Origin: Prevotellaceae bacterium
GTDB lineage: Bacteria; Bacteroidota; Bacteroidia; Bacteroidales; UBA932
Assembly (NCBI GenBank): GCA_031276235.1
Contig: JAISNL010000182.1
Location: 1-36,642 of the forward strand
Length of the DNA: 36,642 nt
Reading direction: 5' to 3'
Shown: positions 1-8,491 of the stretch, one piece after another
How positions within the stretch are numbered: the stretch's first letter is position 1
How the letters are laid out: each line of letters opens with the position of its first letter
Notes under the pieces: model-generated
What the model was told of the DNA's origin: nothing
Databases searched by the model: none
What the model saw: only the letters and a program-made list of their open reading frames with translations
Position numbers and translations under genes: made by a program

Positions 1-176
1 ATCTATCAGAATTAACTATCCGCAGATATTAGGGAAATTAGTTTTAGTTTAGTTCCTCTATTATTTGAATATATCCTTTGATCTTTCTTTTCCGATAACA
101 TTTGTGTAACCGGAATCATAACAATTATCTCTAATTTGCCTCGCTTTTGATGTATGGCTTATCCAAAACTCAGGTT
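1..176. mobile_element. End of an insertion sequence (partial, runs off the window)
   Basis: Positions 158-176 read CTTATCCAAAACTCAGGTT, the exact 19-base reverse complement of 36524-36542 at the other end of the window, where the same sequence stands just before a new ORF. Paired inverted ends of this kind are typical of terminal inverted repeats, so I read 1-176 as the far end of an IS copy whose body lies outside the window. No transposase reading frame can be recognised in 1-157; the frames carry stops throughout. Identity beyond the 19 bases ends abruptly on both sides, as expected for left and right ends of one IS family. The element type is inferred. Confidence 0.45.
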
Positions 177-441
177 AATAAACACGTGGTAGATGATGTT
201 GTCTTTTCCCGTGCAAAAGGGATGTTAAGTCATGATGAATTGGTAAAAATAGATAAAACATTAAAAAATTCCACATTCATTAATTAAATCAACAGTGATT
301 ACTAAAAAGCGTAATGACAATATTGTGAAATTTTATTATTTCAAAAATGTGGAAAAGGAATTGTATTATAATGTAGCAGAAGATGTGGAAAATGGTAGAT
401 TACGTATGTTTCTATATTCAATAACGAAAGCAATAAAATAA
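177..441 (+). pseudogene. Frameshifted remnant, possibly the C-terminal end of a phage-type protein
   Basis: Two adjoining open stretches form what looks like one protein tail of about 90 residues. The first (through 287) includes the segment VNKHVVDDVVFSRAKGML and ends at TAA 285-287. The second, one base out of register (289-441), includes NDNIVKFYYFKNVEKELYY and ends at TAA 439-441. The 5' end is cut off by the IS end at 176, so the gene seems both interrupted by the IS and broken by a frameshift. The alternation of charged and aromatic residues vaguely resembles nuclease-like tails of phage head proteins, and a phage-like gene lies nearby, but this is a guess; the family is not identified. 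Confidence 0.35.
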
Positions 442-509
442 AAAATCGGTAGTCAACAATTTAGGCTTTAGCTACCAGCTATGTAACTCCTACCAATTTC
501 AAAGGACTG

Positions 510-540
510 CAAAGATATAACAAATTATTTAAACACAAAA
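510..540 (-). promoter_or_regulatory. Bacteroidetes-type promoter pointing left
   Basis: On the minus strand TTTTG (536-540) is followed after 18 bases by TATCTTTG (510-517), close to the Bacteroidetes TTTG / TAnnTTTG consensus. Transcription would run leftwards, antisense to the gene remnant at 177-441, and no intact gene is visible there. It may be an orphan promoter of a lost gene. The call rests on the motif alone. Confidence 0.35.
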
Positions 541-570
541 AAATATCATTTAAATTTCATTTAAAACAAA

Positions 571-598
571 GCAGCCCCGCCGAAAATGGCGGGGTTGC
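571..598 (-). terminator. GC-rich hairpin after the phage-like gene
   Basis: An 11-bp stem with one mismatch (571-581 with 588-598) and loop GAAAAT lies 24 bases beyond the stop codon of the minus-strand gene at 622-1089. On the minus strand it is followed by the T-rich TTTGTTTT. It is by far the most GC-rich local sequence, so an intrinsic terminator is the simplest reading. Confidence 0.6.
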
Positions 599-621
599 TT
601 GCTTAATTAATCAGGATAATT

Positions 622-1089
622 TTAAATAAATTCAGGTTTTGGCGCATCGCCCGGCGCGTCAGTAATTTCGGTGTTCCACATTTGCGTAAGGCATTCCCAG
701 CGTTGCAGTGCTCTGTAAAAGCCATCCTCCTGCTTTTCTACAGTTTCGCTGATAAGCGTTGTACCGGCAATAAATTCGCTCTGATAATTCGTAATCGATT
801 GGCGAATATCTTCAATTAACTTAAAATTATTTTCCAAATCAACTATTACGGGACTCAATGGCTTTACTGTGCTGCTTTTGTAGGGTTTGATCCATACTTC
901 AACCGAAAAGGCGACAGAGGCAATTCCGTTCATGCCGCCAAGCGGATTAAGTGGCGTCTGTTCGTCAACACCGATATAGGCGGCAGGGTATGCGTTTGTG
1001 TGGCTATCCAAGCGCGGGGAGATGTCTATCCACTTCAATTCTTCTATTTCCTTTATAGCGTTTGCTATTTCTGCGTGAATATGTATCAT
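622..1089 (-). CDS. Hypothetical protein, phage-tail-like (155 aa)
   Basis: I do not recognise a named family with certainty. The protein has no signal peptide or membrane segment and alternates predicted helix and strand. The N-terminus (IHAEIANAIKEIEELKWID), the middle segment VAFSVEVWIKPY and the overall length of about 150 residues resemble the small tail-terminator or head-tail joining proteins that Bacteroidetes prophages carry between capsid and tail genes. There are no other phage structural genes here, so if it is phage-derived it is an isolated relic. It ends before a GC-rich hairpin terminator (571-598). It reads as an intact gene and its GC content is higher than the flanking sequence. 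A non-phage conserved hypothetical is the alternative. Confidence 0.55.
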   Translation of the reverse strand: MIHIHAEIANAIKEIEELKWIDISPRLDSHTNAYPAAYIGVDEQTPLNPLGGMNGIASVAFSVEVWIKPYKSSTVKPLSPVIVDLENNFKLIEDIRQSITNYQSEFIAGTTLISETVEKQEDGFYRALQRWECLTQMWNTEITDAPGDAPKPEFI

Positions 1090-1259
1090 TGCTGTTGTGT
1101 TATTTTGTTAAGATGTAATTTTTTTTCTACGCATATTTTTTAATTTTTTTGAGAAAGTGCGTAGTGTAAATTCATAACTGTATCTAAACTGTATTTAATT
1201 GTATCTAATAAATTTCGCATCAATACAATTTGTTTATCTTCAACAACTTATTTCATCTG

Positions 1260-1332
1260 TCGGGGTGAGATGACTCGAACATCCGACCTCTACGTCCCGA
1301 ACGTAGCGCGCTACCAACTGTGCTACACCCCG
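1260..1332 (-). tRNA. tRNA-Pro (anticodon CGG)
   Basis: On the minus strand the sequence folds as a full cloverleaf: acceptor arms CGGGGTG and CACCCCG, anticodon stem CTACG/CGTAG with loop TTCGGGA giving anticodon CGG, and T arm GGATG-TTCGAGT-CATCT. The discriminator base is A. CCA is not encoded, as is common in Bacteroidetes. Anticodon CGG reads the proline codon CCG. It is a single tRNA, not part of a visible cluster. Confidence 0.95.
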
Positions 1333-1393
1333 AATTTGAGCCGCAAAAGTATGAAAAAAATACGAATAAATATCATTACTGTAAAAAAAACAC

Positions 1394-1401
1394 TAAATTT
1401 G
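1394..1401 (+). promoter_or_regulatory. Promoter -7 box for the DUF2851 gene
   Basis: TAAATTTG matches the Bacteroidetes -7 consensus TAnnTTTG and ends 19 bases before the ATG at 1421. A convincing TTTG box is not seen at the expected upstream distance, so the call rests on the -7 element and position. Confidence 0.45.
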
Positions 1402-1420
1402 TATTACAATAAATAAATTA

Positions 1421-2689
1421 ATGAACGAAGATTTTATTCAGTTTATATGGCGGTTTGGTTTGTTTTACAAAGATGCGGCAGAAACAACCGATAATCAAAA
1501 AATTACTGTTATTAATTCAGGAATGATAAACCACGATTCGGGACCTGATTTTTTCAATGCCAAAATAAAAATCGGCAGTATAATATGGGTTGGAAATATC
1601 GAAATTCATATAAATGCATCCGACTGGAAACGACACAAACACAATATTGACAAGGCATACGACAATGTTATTCTTCATGTTGTAAAAAATGCAGACTGTG
1701 ATATTTTTCGCAACGATGGAAGTAAAATTCCAACTTTACAAATACAGTATAACTCAAATTTGGAAAAACGTTACAGAGAATTATTGTCATCCGACACTTG
1801 GATTGCCTGCCAAAATTACATTGACAATGTAGAATCGTTCAAAATGAAACATTTTCTCAATCGTATATTGATAGAACGACTGGAACAGCGTTCGGCTCAT
1901 ATCAATAAAATTTTGTTGGATACCCGAAACGATTTCAAAGAAGTGTTTTACCGTCTGCTTTTTCGTTCGTTCGGTTTTGGTACAAATACTTTGCCTTTTG
2001 AACTTTTAGCACAAGCCACGCCGCTTGCCGCAATTAACAAACATCGCAATTCGCTGCTGCAAATCGAAGCTCTGCTGTTTGGACAAGCCGGATTTCTAAA
2101 CGAACAGCCTGTTGATGATTATCAATCGCAACTGCAAAAAGAATATAAATTTTTGCAAAATAAATTTAAACTTAAACCTGTTGAAAAACATCTTTGGAAA
2201 TTTATGCGCTTGCGTCCGACAAATTTTCCGACAATTCGTATTGCTCAACTGGCAAAATTTTTGACGCAAACAGACGGACTGCTCGCCAAAATCACAGCAT
2301 TTGAGAAACCTGATGAATTAAATACTTTTTTTGAATTTAATGCATCCGAATATTGGAATACGCACTATAATTTTGGAAAGCAAACAGATAAACGCATAAA
2401 ATCGTTTGGAAAAAAATCGGCGGAAAAAATTATTATCAACCTCATTGTTCCTTATCTTTTTGCTTACGGAAAAGCAAAAGGTGAAGACAAATTTACAGAA
2501 AAAGCATTTGATTTGCTCGAAATAATTTCGCCCGAAAAAAACAATATAATCACAGGTTGGGAAAATACAGGGATTAAGATAGAAAACGCTTTTTATTCGC
2601 AAGCGCTTATACAGTTGAAAACAATGTATTGCAACAATAAACAATGTTTGAAATGTGCAATAGGAGAAAATATTATAAACAAACAATAA
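1421..2689 (+). CDS. DUF2851 family protein
   Basis: A 422-residue protein of the Bacteroidetes family DUF2851, whose function is unknown. The family pattern is clear near the N-terminus: FIQFIWRFGLF, then GPDFFNAKIKI, VGNIEIHINASDWKRH and NVILHVV, with the conserved H and D residues in a strand-rich fold that suggests a nucleic-acid or metal-binding domain. The C-terminus carries a cysteine cluster (MYCNNKQCLKCAIG), typical of the family. No signal peptide is present, so it should be cytoplasmic. The ATG at 1421 sits 19 bases after a good -7 box. The downstream dipeptidase starts 11 bases after the stop, so the two are probably one transcript. Confidence 0.85.
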   Translation: MNEDFIQFIWRFGLFYKDAAETTDNQKITVINSGMINHDSGPDFFNAKIKIGSIIWVGNIEIHINASDWKRHKHNIDKAYDNVILHVVKNADCDIFRNDGSKIPTLQIQYNSNLEKRYRELLSSDTWIACQNYIDNVESFKMKHFLNRILIERLEQRSAHINKILLDTRNDFKEVFYRLLFRSFGFGTNTLPFELLAQATPLAAINKHRNSLLQIEALLFGQAGFLNEQPVDDYQSQLQKEYKFLQNKFKLKPVEKHLWKFMRLRPTNFPTIRIAQLAKFLTQTDGLLAKITAFEKPDELNTFFEFNASEYWNTHYNFGKQTDKRIKSFGKKSAEKIIINLIVPYLFAYGKAKGEDKFTEKAFDLLEIISPEKNNIITGWENTGIKIENAFYSQALIQLKTMYCNNKQCLKCAIGENIINKQ

Positions 2690-2700
2690 ATTAATAAAAT

Positions 2701-4338
2701 ATGAAAAAATTGATTCTATCGCTGACTTTACTGTCAGCAATCGCGTTAAATATTAGAAGCCAATGCGATGATAAAGAATTTTACGGAAGTTGTACAAGCA
2801 TTACAGTCGGCAAAAAAGCAAGCGCCGATGGTTCTGTCATCACAAGCCATACCTGCGATGGACGTTATCGAACATGGATGAATATCGTGCCTGCCCAAAA
2901 ACACAAAAAAGGCGATGTTACCAAAATATTAAAAGGAACATTATTCACCGAAAGTATGGACGAAATTACGCAACTGCAACTTGCTGAAAATAAACATCAA
3001 ACAAGCGCAACTGCAGATTTTGAAGTTCCGCTGGGAATAAAAGGCGAAATCCCAGAAGCCGAAGAAACATTTGCTTTTCTATATACAGCCTATCCGTGCA
3101 TGAACGAAAAAAATCTGGCAATAGGCGAAACTACTATCGAAGGGCGTAAGGAACTTGAAAACGAAAACGGAATGTTTTATATCGAAGAACTGCAACGTAT
3201 AGCGTTGCAACGCTGCACTACTGCACGTCAGGCAATTCTGATGATGGGACAGCTTGTAAAAAAATACGGATATGCAGATACGGGCGAATGTCTTACTGTT
3301 GCCGATAAAAACGAAGTATGGCATTTCGAAATTTTTGGCGAAGGCAAGGAAAAAACAGGCGGAGTGTGGGCGGCGCAACGCATTCCAGACGACCATGTGG
3401 GAATATCTGCAAATATTCCTCGAATTGCAGAAATAAATACGGAAGATAAAGATAATTTTATGGCATCGGATAATGTGTTTGAAGTTGCAAAAAAATTGAA
3501 TCTTTGGGATGGGAAATCAATTTTCAAATTTTGGAAGGCATACGGAGGCAAAAAACCTTTTTCAATACGCGAATGGTTTGTTTTGAGTTCAGTTGCTCCA
3601 TCGTTGAAATTATCGTTGCAAGATGAAGAACTTCCATTTTCGGTGAAGCCTGAAAAACTTGTATCGGTGCGGGATGTATTGAAATTCTTTCGTTCAACAT
3701 ACGAAGATACGGAACATGATATGACAAAAAATCTGCTGGTAACACGCAAAAAACCGAATAGCGAAGAAACAGAACTTGTAAAAAGCGATTATGCCAATCC
3801 ATGGATGTCCACACAAATGATTGCAAGCATAAACAAGATTAAGGACAGTACTGTTGTCAGAGTTCGCAATATTGCCGTTCCTCAATGTTCGTATGCCCAC
3901 GTTATTCAAATCCGCAATGAAGTGCCAGATGAAATTGCCTGTGTTGCTTATTTTGCAAACGACAATCCTGCCCAAAGTCCGCGTTTTCCTGTTTATGCGA
4001 ATATTTTGCAAACGCCGAAACCTTTTCATCTTTCGGGACATAAACGCTTTACTGACGATGCCGCCGCATGGATATATCGACAGGCAAACAAATTAGCCAC
4101 AATTCGCTGGCAGGAATCGCGCAAAAAACTTGAAAAAATCAGAGATGATTTTGAAGATAAAATGTTTGAAGAACAAGCCACCGTGGATGCAGAATCGATG
4201 AAAATATTGAAAGCGCATGGACAACAAGCTTTTCAGGAATATTTAACACAATATCTTGACACATTCTCAACCGAAACCATCAATGCGTGGAATAAACTGC
4301 GCGAAGAATTATGGTACACGCTTATCAGAGGATTATGA
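2701..4338 (+). CDS. C69 family dipeptidase (U34), exported
   Basis: A 545-residue member of peptidase family C69 (PepD-like, N-terminal nucleophile fold). Residues 1-20 form a signal peptide (KKLILSLTLLSAIALNIRS). The family's catalytic region follows directly, in the segment GSCTSITVGKKASADGSVI, with Cys31 the likely nucleophile after processing. Further family marks are the AIGETTIEGRKEL segment and GECLTVADKNEVWHFEIFG. It would hydrolyse dipeptides in the periplasm, fitting an organism that ferments peptides. It is preceded closely by the DUF2851 gene (11-base gap) and ends in front of the convergent BACON lipoprotein gene. Length and motifs look intact. Confidence 0.88.
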   Translation: MKKLILSLTLLSAIALNIRSQCDDKEFYGSCTSITVGKKASADGSVITSHTCDGRYRTWMNIVPAQKHKKGDVTKILKGTLFTESMDEITQLQLAENKHQTSATADFEVPLGIKGEIPEAEETFAFLYTAYPCMNEKNLAIGETTIEGRKELENENGMFYIEELQRIALQRCTTARQAILMMGQLVKKYGYADTGECLTVADKNEVWHFEIFGEGKEKTGGVWAAQRIPDDHVGISANIPRIAEINTEDKDNFMASDNVFEVAKKLNLWDGKSIFKFWKAYGGKKPFSIREWFVLSSVAPSLKLSLQDEELPFSVKPEKLVSVRDVLKFFRSTYEDTEHDMTKNLLVTRKKPNSEETELVKSDYANPWMSTQMIASINKIKDSTVVRVRNIAVPQCSYAHVIQIRNEVPDEIACVAYFANDNPAQSPRFPVYANILQTPKPFHLSGHKRFTDDAAAWIYRQANKLATIRWQESRKKLEKIRDDFEDKMFEEQATVDAESMKILKAHGQQAFQEYLTQYLDTFSTETINAWNKLREELWYTLIRGL

Positions 4339-4362
4339 TTAAAAACGGCAAAACTTTGACTG

Positions 4363-4446
4363 AAGATTTCAGAGGATATTTATGAATATAAAGATGAAAA
4401 AAACGGTGCTTATGGAAATTGGTACTTCAACCAGTTTGAGACGTAA
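4363..4446 (+). pseudogene. Short 3' gene remnant
   Basis: A 27-codon open stretch without a start codon ends at TAA 4444-4446 and would encode a tail including YEYKDEKNGAYGNWYFNQF. An in-frame stop lies just upstream (4357-4359). The composition looks protein-like, but it is too short to name. The adjacent palindromic element overlaps its stop codon, which suggests insertion at the end of a decaying gene. It may also be chance. Confidence 0.22.
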
Positions 4447-4515
4447 CAAAATTCTGGATTAGCATCATTGATACAGCCTAAGCGTATATCAACAATGCTA
4501 ATCCAGAAAACAAAA
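4445..4515. repeat. Small palindromic insertion element with 7-bp direct repeats
   Basis: A perfect 14-bp inverted repeat (TTCTGGATTAGCAT at 4452-4465, its complement at 4495-4508) continues inward after two mismatches with six more pairs, leaving a 13-base loop. It is bracketed exactly by AACAAAA at 4445-4451 and again at 4509-4515. Such a 7-base duplication abutting both arms is what transposition leaves. The outer motif TCTGGATT is shared with the elements at 18604 and 35390. It lies between convergent genes and could also separate their transcripts, although neither side has a long T-run. Confidence 0.7.
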
Positions 4516-4552
4516 TCACAAATTTATACTGCGTTAAATATAATGGTTGAAT

Positions 4553-6214
4553 CTACTGTACAATACTTATTACCGGACTCGTGCCGTCTGCTGCGCCTAC
4601 AATACGCGATGTTCCTGTATTGGGTGCGGCTAATGTTCCTCCTTGCGCCCTCCAGTTTGCCATGCAACGAAATCTGAATTGTACATCTCCGCTTATAATC
4701 GGGTTTGTAAATGTATATGTAGAATTGACCTGCACGTTAGTACTGCCATCTGCATTCATCGCATGAGTGTATGTAACTTCTCCCAATCCCGAAACGTTTT
4801 CTATTGTTGTTTGTCCTACAACTTTCCATTCATTTCCGTCATAACATTCAAGCATCCAATATTTATGACCTGTTGCAGATGTTCGCGTCAAATATTTTAT
4901 ATTTATTTTGATACCGGGACGTAAATTTGTAACAGGAACTTTGAATAACCAGTAATCGCCGGGCCAGCCGCCGTTAATATACGGATGTCCTGTTGTTCCT
5001 ATTATTCTTACTCCTACATTAGCGTTATTCGGGAAATCGGCTAAACCGCCTTCAGGCATATAACTTATTGTGCTTATACCTGTTGCCGTAGCAGAGCCTG
5101 TTCCCGATTTAAGAGCGTTAGAATTTACAAATTGAGAAATATATGTACCAGCATTGTAATGATCAGCAGAAAATTCCCATTCTACGGGAGTTTCAAAGCC
5201 TGTCAGTTCTCCTAATTCATCCTGATTAACGGTAACTGTAAATGTAAACCTGACAGGATCGACAGGCGATGAAATTGTAACCGTTCCTGCGCGAATTGTT
5301 CCCGTTGTATTTTCATCGATAGCAAGTACAACTGCAGTTTCAGTTGTTGATGATATATTAATCCAACTGTCATTTGAAACTGCTGTCCACGGAATATTTG
5401 CATCTACAGGACAGTTTATTATTTTACTTGATTTTGATGTTCCGAATAATAAAACAGGAACTTTCAAATAACTTCCTGCTTCTTGATGAACAACAATTTC
5501 GCGTCTGATATTAGGATTTTCAGTATTAAAAAATGTTACTGTTGCAGACCTGTCAGTATCGCTTATGTTTTTTTGCGCTGCAATATGAACGCTATCTCCT
5601 TCTACCCGCGTGGCAGTTAGCCAGTCGATATCAGAATTTTCGTCGCCATCTTCACCGCTTCCTGTATTATCGCCTGCAGTTACATCCCACTGCACATTTG
5701 ATTTTACAAACATATAAAATGTTTGATCGTTAACACCCTCTATATTAACGATATCTTTAGATTCTTTTGCTCCCTGTTCGTTTCTTACGGTAACTGTAAT
5801 ATAAGGTTCGTTGGCTTTTTGAGTAAGGGTTATCCAAACCGGCTGTTCTGCGCCTCCCGCAATAATTTTGAAATATGCCATGCGTTGTGTCAGAGCATCG
5901 TTTGCCTTTGCTATAATTCTGAACAAACCTTCATCTTTTCCTCTGTCCGGAAATGCTTGACACCAGTCGTATTCCTCAACAGGAATAATTTGCCATTCGC
6001 CGATTGCACGTACAGTATAATAACTATATGGAGATGAACTGTTATATGCCGTATGTTCTATTATTAAATTTGAATAGTCTTCTTCGATATAGAAGTATGG
6101 CTGTTCGGCTTTCACATCATCCGATTCGCACGATGTAAATACGGTTGCTGATACAAATAAAATTGCAATCAGCAGTATATTGACTTTTTGTGTTAATAAA
6201 TTAATCTGTTTCAT
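4553..6214 (-). CDS. BACON-domain surface lipoprotein
   Basis: A 553-residue lipoprotein; the lipobox VFTSC puts the lipidated cysteine at residue 29. Three Ig-like beta-sandwich units of BACON type follow (about 37-150, 155-250, 250-335), marked by the recurring end pattern of the family (WITLTQKAN, EIVVHQEAGSY, FTVTVNQDE) and by the W-aromatic segments DWCQAF, DWLTAT and SWINIS. Residues 340-553 form a separate strand-rich domain that looks like a jelly-roll ligand-binding module. BACON proteins usually accompany SusC/SusD systems and bind glycans or mucin, or act as spacers holding an enzyme off the surface. It is the last gene of the operon, nine bases after the phosphoesterase-GDPD stop. 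No catalytic motif is visible; ligand unknown. Confidence 0.8.
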   Translation of the reverse strand: MKQINLLTQKVNILLIAILFVSATVFTSCESDDVKAEQPYFYIEEDYSNLIIEHTAYNSSSPYSYYTVRAIGEWQIIPVEEYDWCQAFPDRGKDEGLFRIIAKANDALTQRMAYFKIIAGGAEQPVWITLTQKANEPYITVTVRNEQGAKESKDIVNIEGVNDQTFYMFVKSNVQWDVTAGDNTGSGEDGDENSDIDWLTATRVEGDSVHIAAQKNISDTDRSATVTFFNTENPNIRREIVVHQEAGSYLKVPVLLFGTSKSSKIINCPVDANIPWTAVSNDSWINISSTTETAVVLAIDENTTGTIRAGTVTISSPVDPVRFTFTVTVNQDELGELTGFETPVEWEFSADHYNAGTYISQFVNSNALKSGTGSATATGISTISYMPEGGLADFPNNANVGVRIIGTTGHPYINGGWPGDYWLFKVPVTNLRPGIKINIKYLTRTSATGHKYWMLECYDGNEWKVVGQTTIENVSGLGEVTYTHAMNADGSTNVQVNSTYTFTNPIISGDVQFRFRCMANWRAQGGTLAAPNTGTSRIVGAADGTSPVISIVQ

Positions 6215-6223
6215 AGTATTTTT

Positions 6224-8455
6224 TCAATATTTTCTGATTTTTTCTAAAACAATGTCAGGATAATTACTTATAATTGCATCTACTTTGAAGTTTATCATTT
6301 TTTCGATATCTTCAGGTTTATCCACTGTCCATACTACAATCTTCATCCCCGATTGCTTGCATTTTCTAATAAGACTTTCATTAACAAGATTAAAATTGGG
6401 GCTGTAATATGCGGGAATGAAATTCAGTTTTGCTATATTTTCTTCAAAATTATCATTTCCGGCTTCTACGTTATATGACAGTTTCAGGTCGGGATATTTT
6501 TTGTTCAAATAATTCAAAGCGCGTGTATCGAAACTTTGAACTATAAGCCTGTTGCCGATATTTTTTGACAGCAAAACTTCCATAACCAAGTCGCAAAATT
6601 CTTCGTATGCGGGAGAAAAAACATTATCTTTACCTGTTGCCGATTTTATTTCGATATTATAAAATATCGGCGAAAGTTTGTTCCTTTCTGTATAATTTTC
6701 AACGGAATCAATCAAATCGGCAACAAGCGGAATATGGGTTTTTATTTTCTTTTGGTTAGGAAAATCAGGATGAGGTTTAAGCCCTGTTTCGTATTTTGCA
6801 ATTGAATCGTATGTCATTGAATAAAGATTATAGTTTTTTGTTTCATTTTTTGCGATTTCCTTTCCGTCTGGACGGGTTACAAACGTATAATTCATCCACG
6901 GGTCATGCGATACAATAACTTTCCTGTCTTTTGAAATATTCAAATCAATCTCGACAGTATTTACTCCCAAATTAATTGCGTTAATCATTGCTTCAACAGT
7001 ATTTTCAGGCATTATGCCTGTTCCGCCTCTGTGAGCCTGCACGTCTGGCGCATAATCAAGTTTTAAAGAGTCGGTAAAAACATTCCCGAAATTATCTTTT
7101 GCTATTACTGTTATTTGTCTGGCATCTTTGTCAGGATTGGCTGCAAAATACCAGAATGTGCGCAAGTCATCGTCAATCATATTTTTAGATCTGTTATTGT
7201 TTTTTGCTTTCAGTTCACGGAAAAAATTAGGCGAAGCATCATAAACCCTGTCAATATTTATTTTTTTACCATCCTGATAACATTCTACCTGCCATTTTTC
7301 ATTCCAGTCCCAAACTGCTGCAATAACACTGTTTGGATGATATTTAGACATGCCCCTGTTGAATATTTCCATCTGATAATTCATTGGCTTGTTTATTGAT
7401 TTGTAATACCATGAAAATTTTTTTCCAGCAGATTCAAAAATTTTATATCCGCGGGGACTACCATCGTTATTGTGATTTCCAATCCACAAAGCGCCATTCG
7501 GAGCGGCAATATTATGTTCAAAAAAATCAGGTTTTATTTCAATATTATGATTTCTGTGCATGTGTCCAGATAAGATATTAACCTTATAATCCCTGCAAAT
7601 TTCCAGCAGTTTTTCGCCGTTTTTCATGGTTTTGTTTTTTGTGTCTTTCCATCTCACAAACGGAGCATGCATTGCAACAATAAGGTGAGAACCTTTCGGA
7701 ACGTAAGCAAGATATTTTTCCAGCCATTCTAATTGATTTTGCGTTATTGACGTCTGATAATCTTTTCTGGTACTGTAAATAATATTGTCCAATACTATAA
7801 AATAATCGTTACCCATGTTGAAAGCATAGTAAGTCGGACCGAATGCTTCGCGATAGTTCGCAGCAGATGCATGATCACCTTTTATATTTTGATTGTGATC
7901 ATGATTTCCTATAACGGGATAAATCGGGATTTGAGCCGTTGAATTGAGTTTTTTCATTGGTTCAAACAGTTCAAGTGCATCCCACACAATATCGCCGAGC
8001 ATAATTCCTGCCAATGTTGTATTGGCGTTTTTACGATATTCATCAATAGTATTTTTTATATCCGGGAATATCAGTGTTTTATATTCATCAAAATGCTCGG
8101 ATTTTGGTTGCGGGTCTGCAATTGCTACAAGCGTATATGTTTCGGTATTTCCCCATTTTATCAAATCAAAATCGTATTTTTTGATTTCAGGATTAAATTT
8201 TTTATAAAAAACGGGAGCGCCGCCATCAAATGATGCCACATAACCGCTTGGAGTTATTATATATATAAAATCGGCTACGGAATCGACATCAAGTATAAAA
8301 TGTCCTTTTTTGTCGGTTTTGGCAAAATTTTTACCATCCGTAACAACAACATTTTCGATGTTTGTTTTGCCTGATTTTACAACTCCTGATACTTGCTGCG
8401 AATACACATTTGCAACAAATACAATTAATAATAATACAGTTACAATTTTTTTCAT
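6224..8455 (-). CDS. Exported metallophosphoesterase fused to glycerophosphodiester phosphodiesterase
   Basis: A 743-residue protein with a cleavable signal peptide (1-19). Domains in order: a carboxypeptidase-like beta domain (about 21-100); a calcineurin-like metallophosphoesterase (about 105-310) with DPQ at 114-116, GD at 154-155, GNHD at 183-186, H263 and GHMH at 297-300; a C-terminal beta domain (about 360-468); and a GDPD domain (about 472-743) with HRG at 475-477, PEN at 483-485, E502/D504 and HD at 517-518. All GDPD metal and catalytic residues are present. The first metallophosphoesterase motif has Gln instead of His, as in some CPPED1-like enzymes. The product could cut both a phosphodiester and the resulting monoester in the periplasm or at the surface. 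It follows susD in the operon. Substrate unknown. Confidence 0.88.
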   Translation of the reverse strand: MKKIVTVLLLIVFVANVYSQQVSGVVKSGKTNIENVVVTDGKNFAKTDKKGHFILDVDSVADFIYIITPSGYVASFDGGAPVFYKKFNPEIKKYDFDLIKWGNTETYTLVAIADPQPKSEHFDEYKTLIFPDIKNTIDEYRKNANTTLAGIMLGDIVWDALELFEPMKKLNSTAQIPIYPVIGNHDHNQNIKGDHASAANYREAFGPTYYAFNMGNDYFIVLDNIIYSTRKDYQTSITQNQLEWLEKYLAYVPKGSHLIVAMHAPFVRWKDTKNKTMKNGEKLLEICRDYKVNILSGHMHRNHNIEIKPDFFEHNIAAPNGALWIGNHNNDGSPRGYKIFESAGKKFSWYYKSINKPMNYQMEIFNRGMSKYHPNSVIAAVWDWNEKWQVECYQDGKKINIDRVYDASPNFFRELKAKNNNRSKNMIDDDLRTFWYFAANPDKDARQITVIAKDNFGNVFTDSLKLDYAPDVQAHRGGTGIMPENTVEAMINAINLGVNTVEIDLNISKDRKVIVSHDPWMNYTFVTRPDGKEIAKNETKNYNLYSMTYDSIAKYETGLKPHPDFPNQKKIKTHIPLVADLIDSVENYTERNKLSPIFYNIEIKSATGKDNVFSPAYEEFCDLVMEVLLSKNIGNRLIVQSFDTRALNYLNKKYPDLKLSYNVEAGNDNFEENIAKLNFIPAYYSPNFNLVNESLIRKCKQSGMKIVVWTVDKPEDIEKMINFKVDAIISNYPDIVLEKIRKY

Positions 8456-8491
8456 ATTTTTTTATTGTTAAAATTAAAAATTAATTTATTT

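Noticed and set aside
1127-1164. Terminator of the tRNA gene
   Set aside because: CTACGCA/TGCGTAG can pair, but in the tRNA's direction it is followed by As, not Ts, and the loop is 24 bases.
2318-2740. 140-codon minus-strand ORF
   Set aside because: Antisense to the DUF2851 gene and the start of the C69 peptidase; Phe/Cys-rich shadow product.
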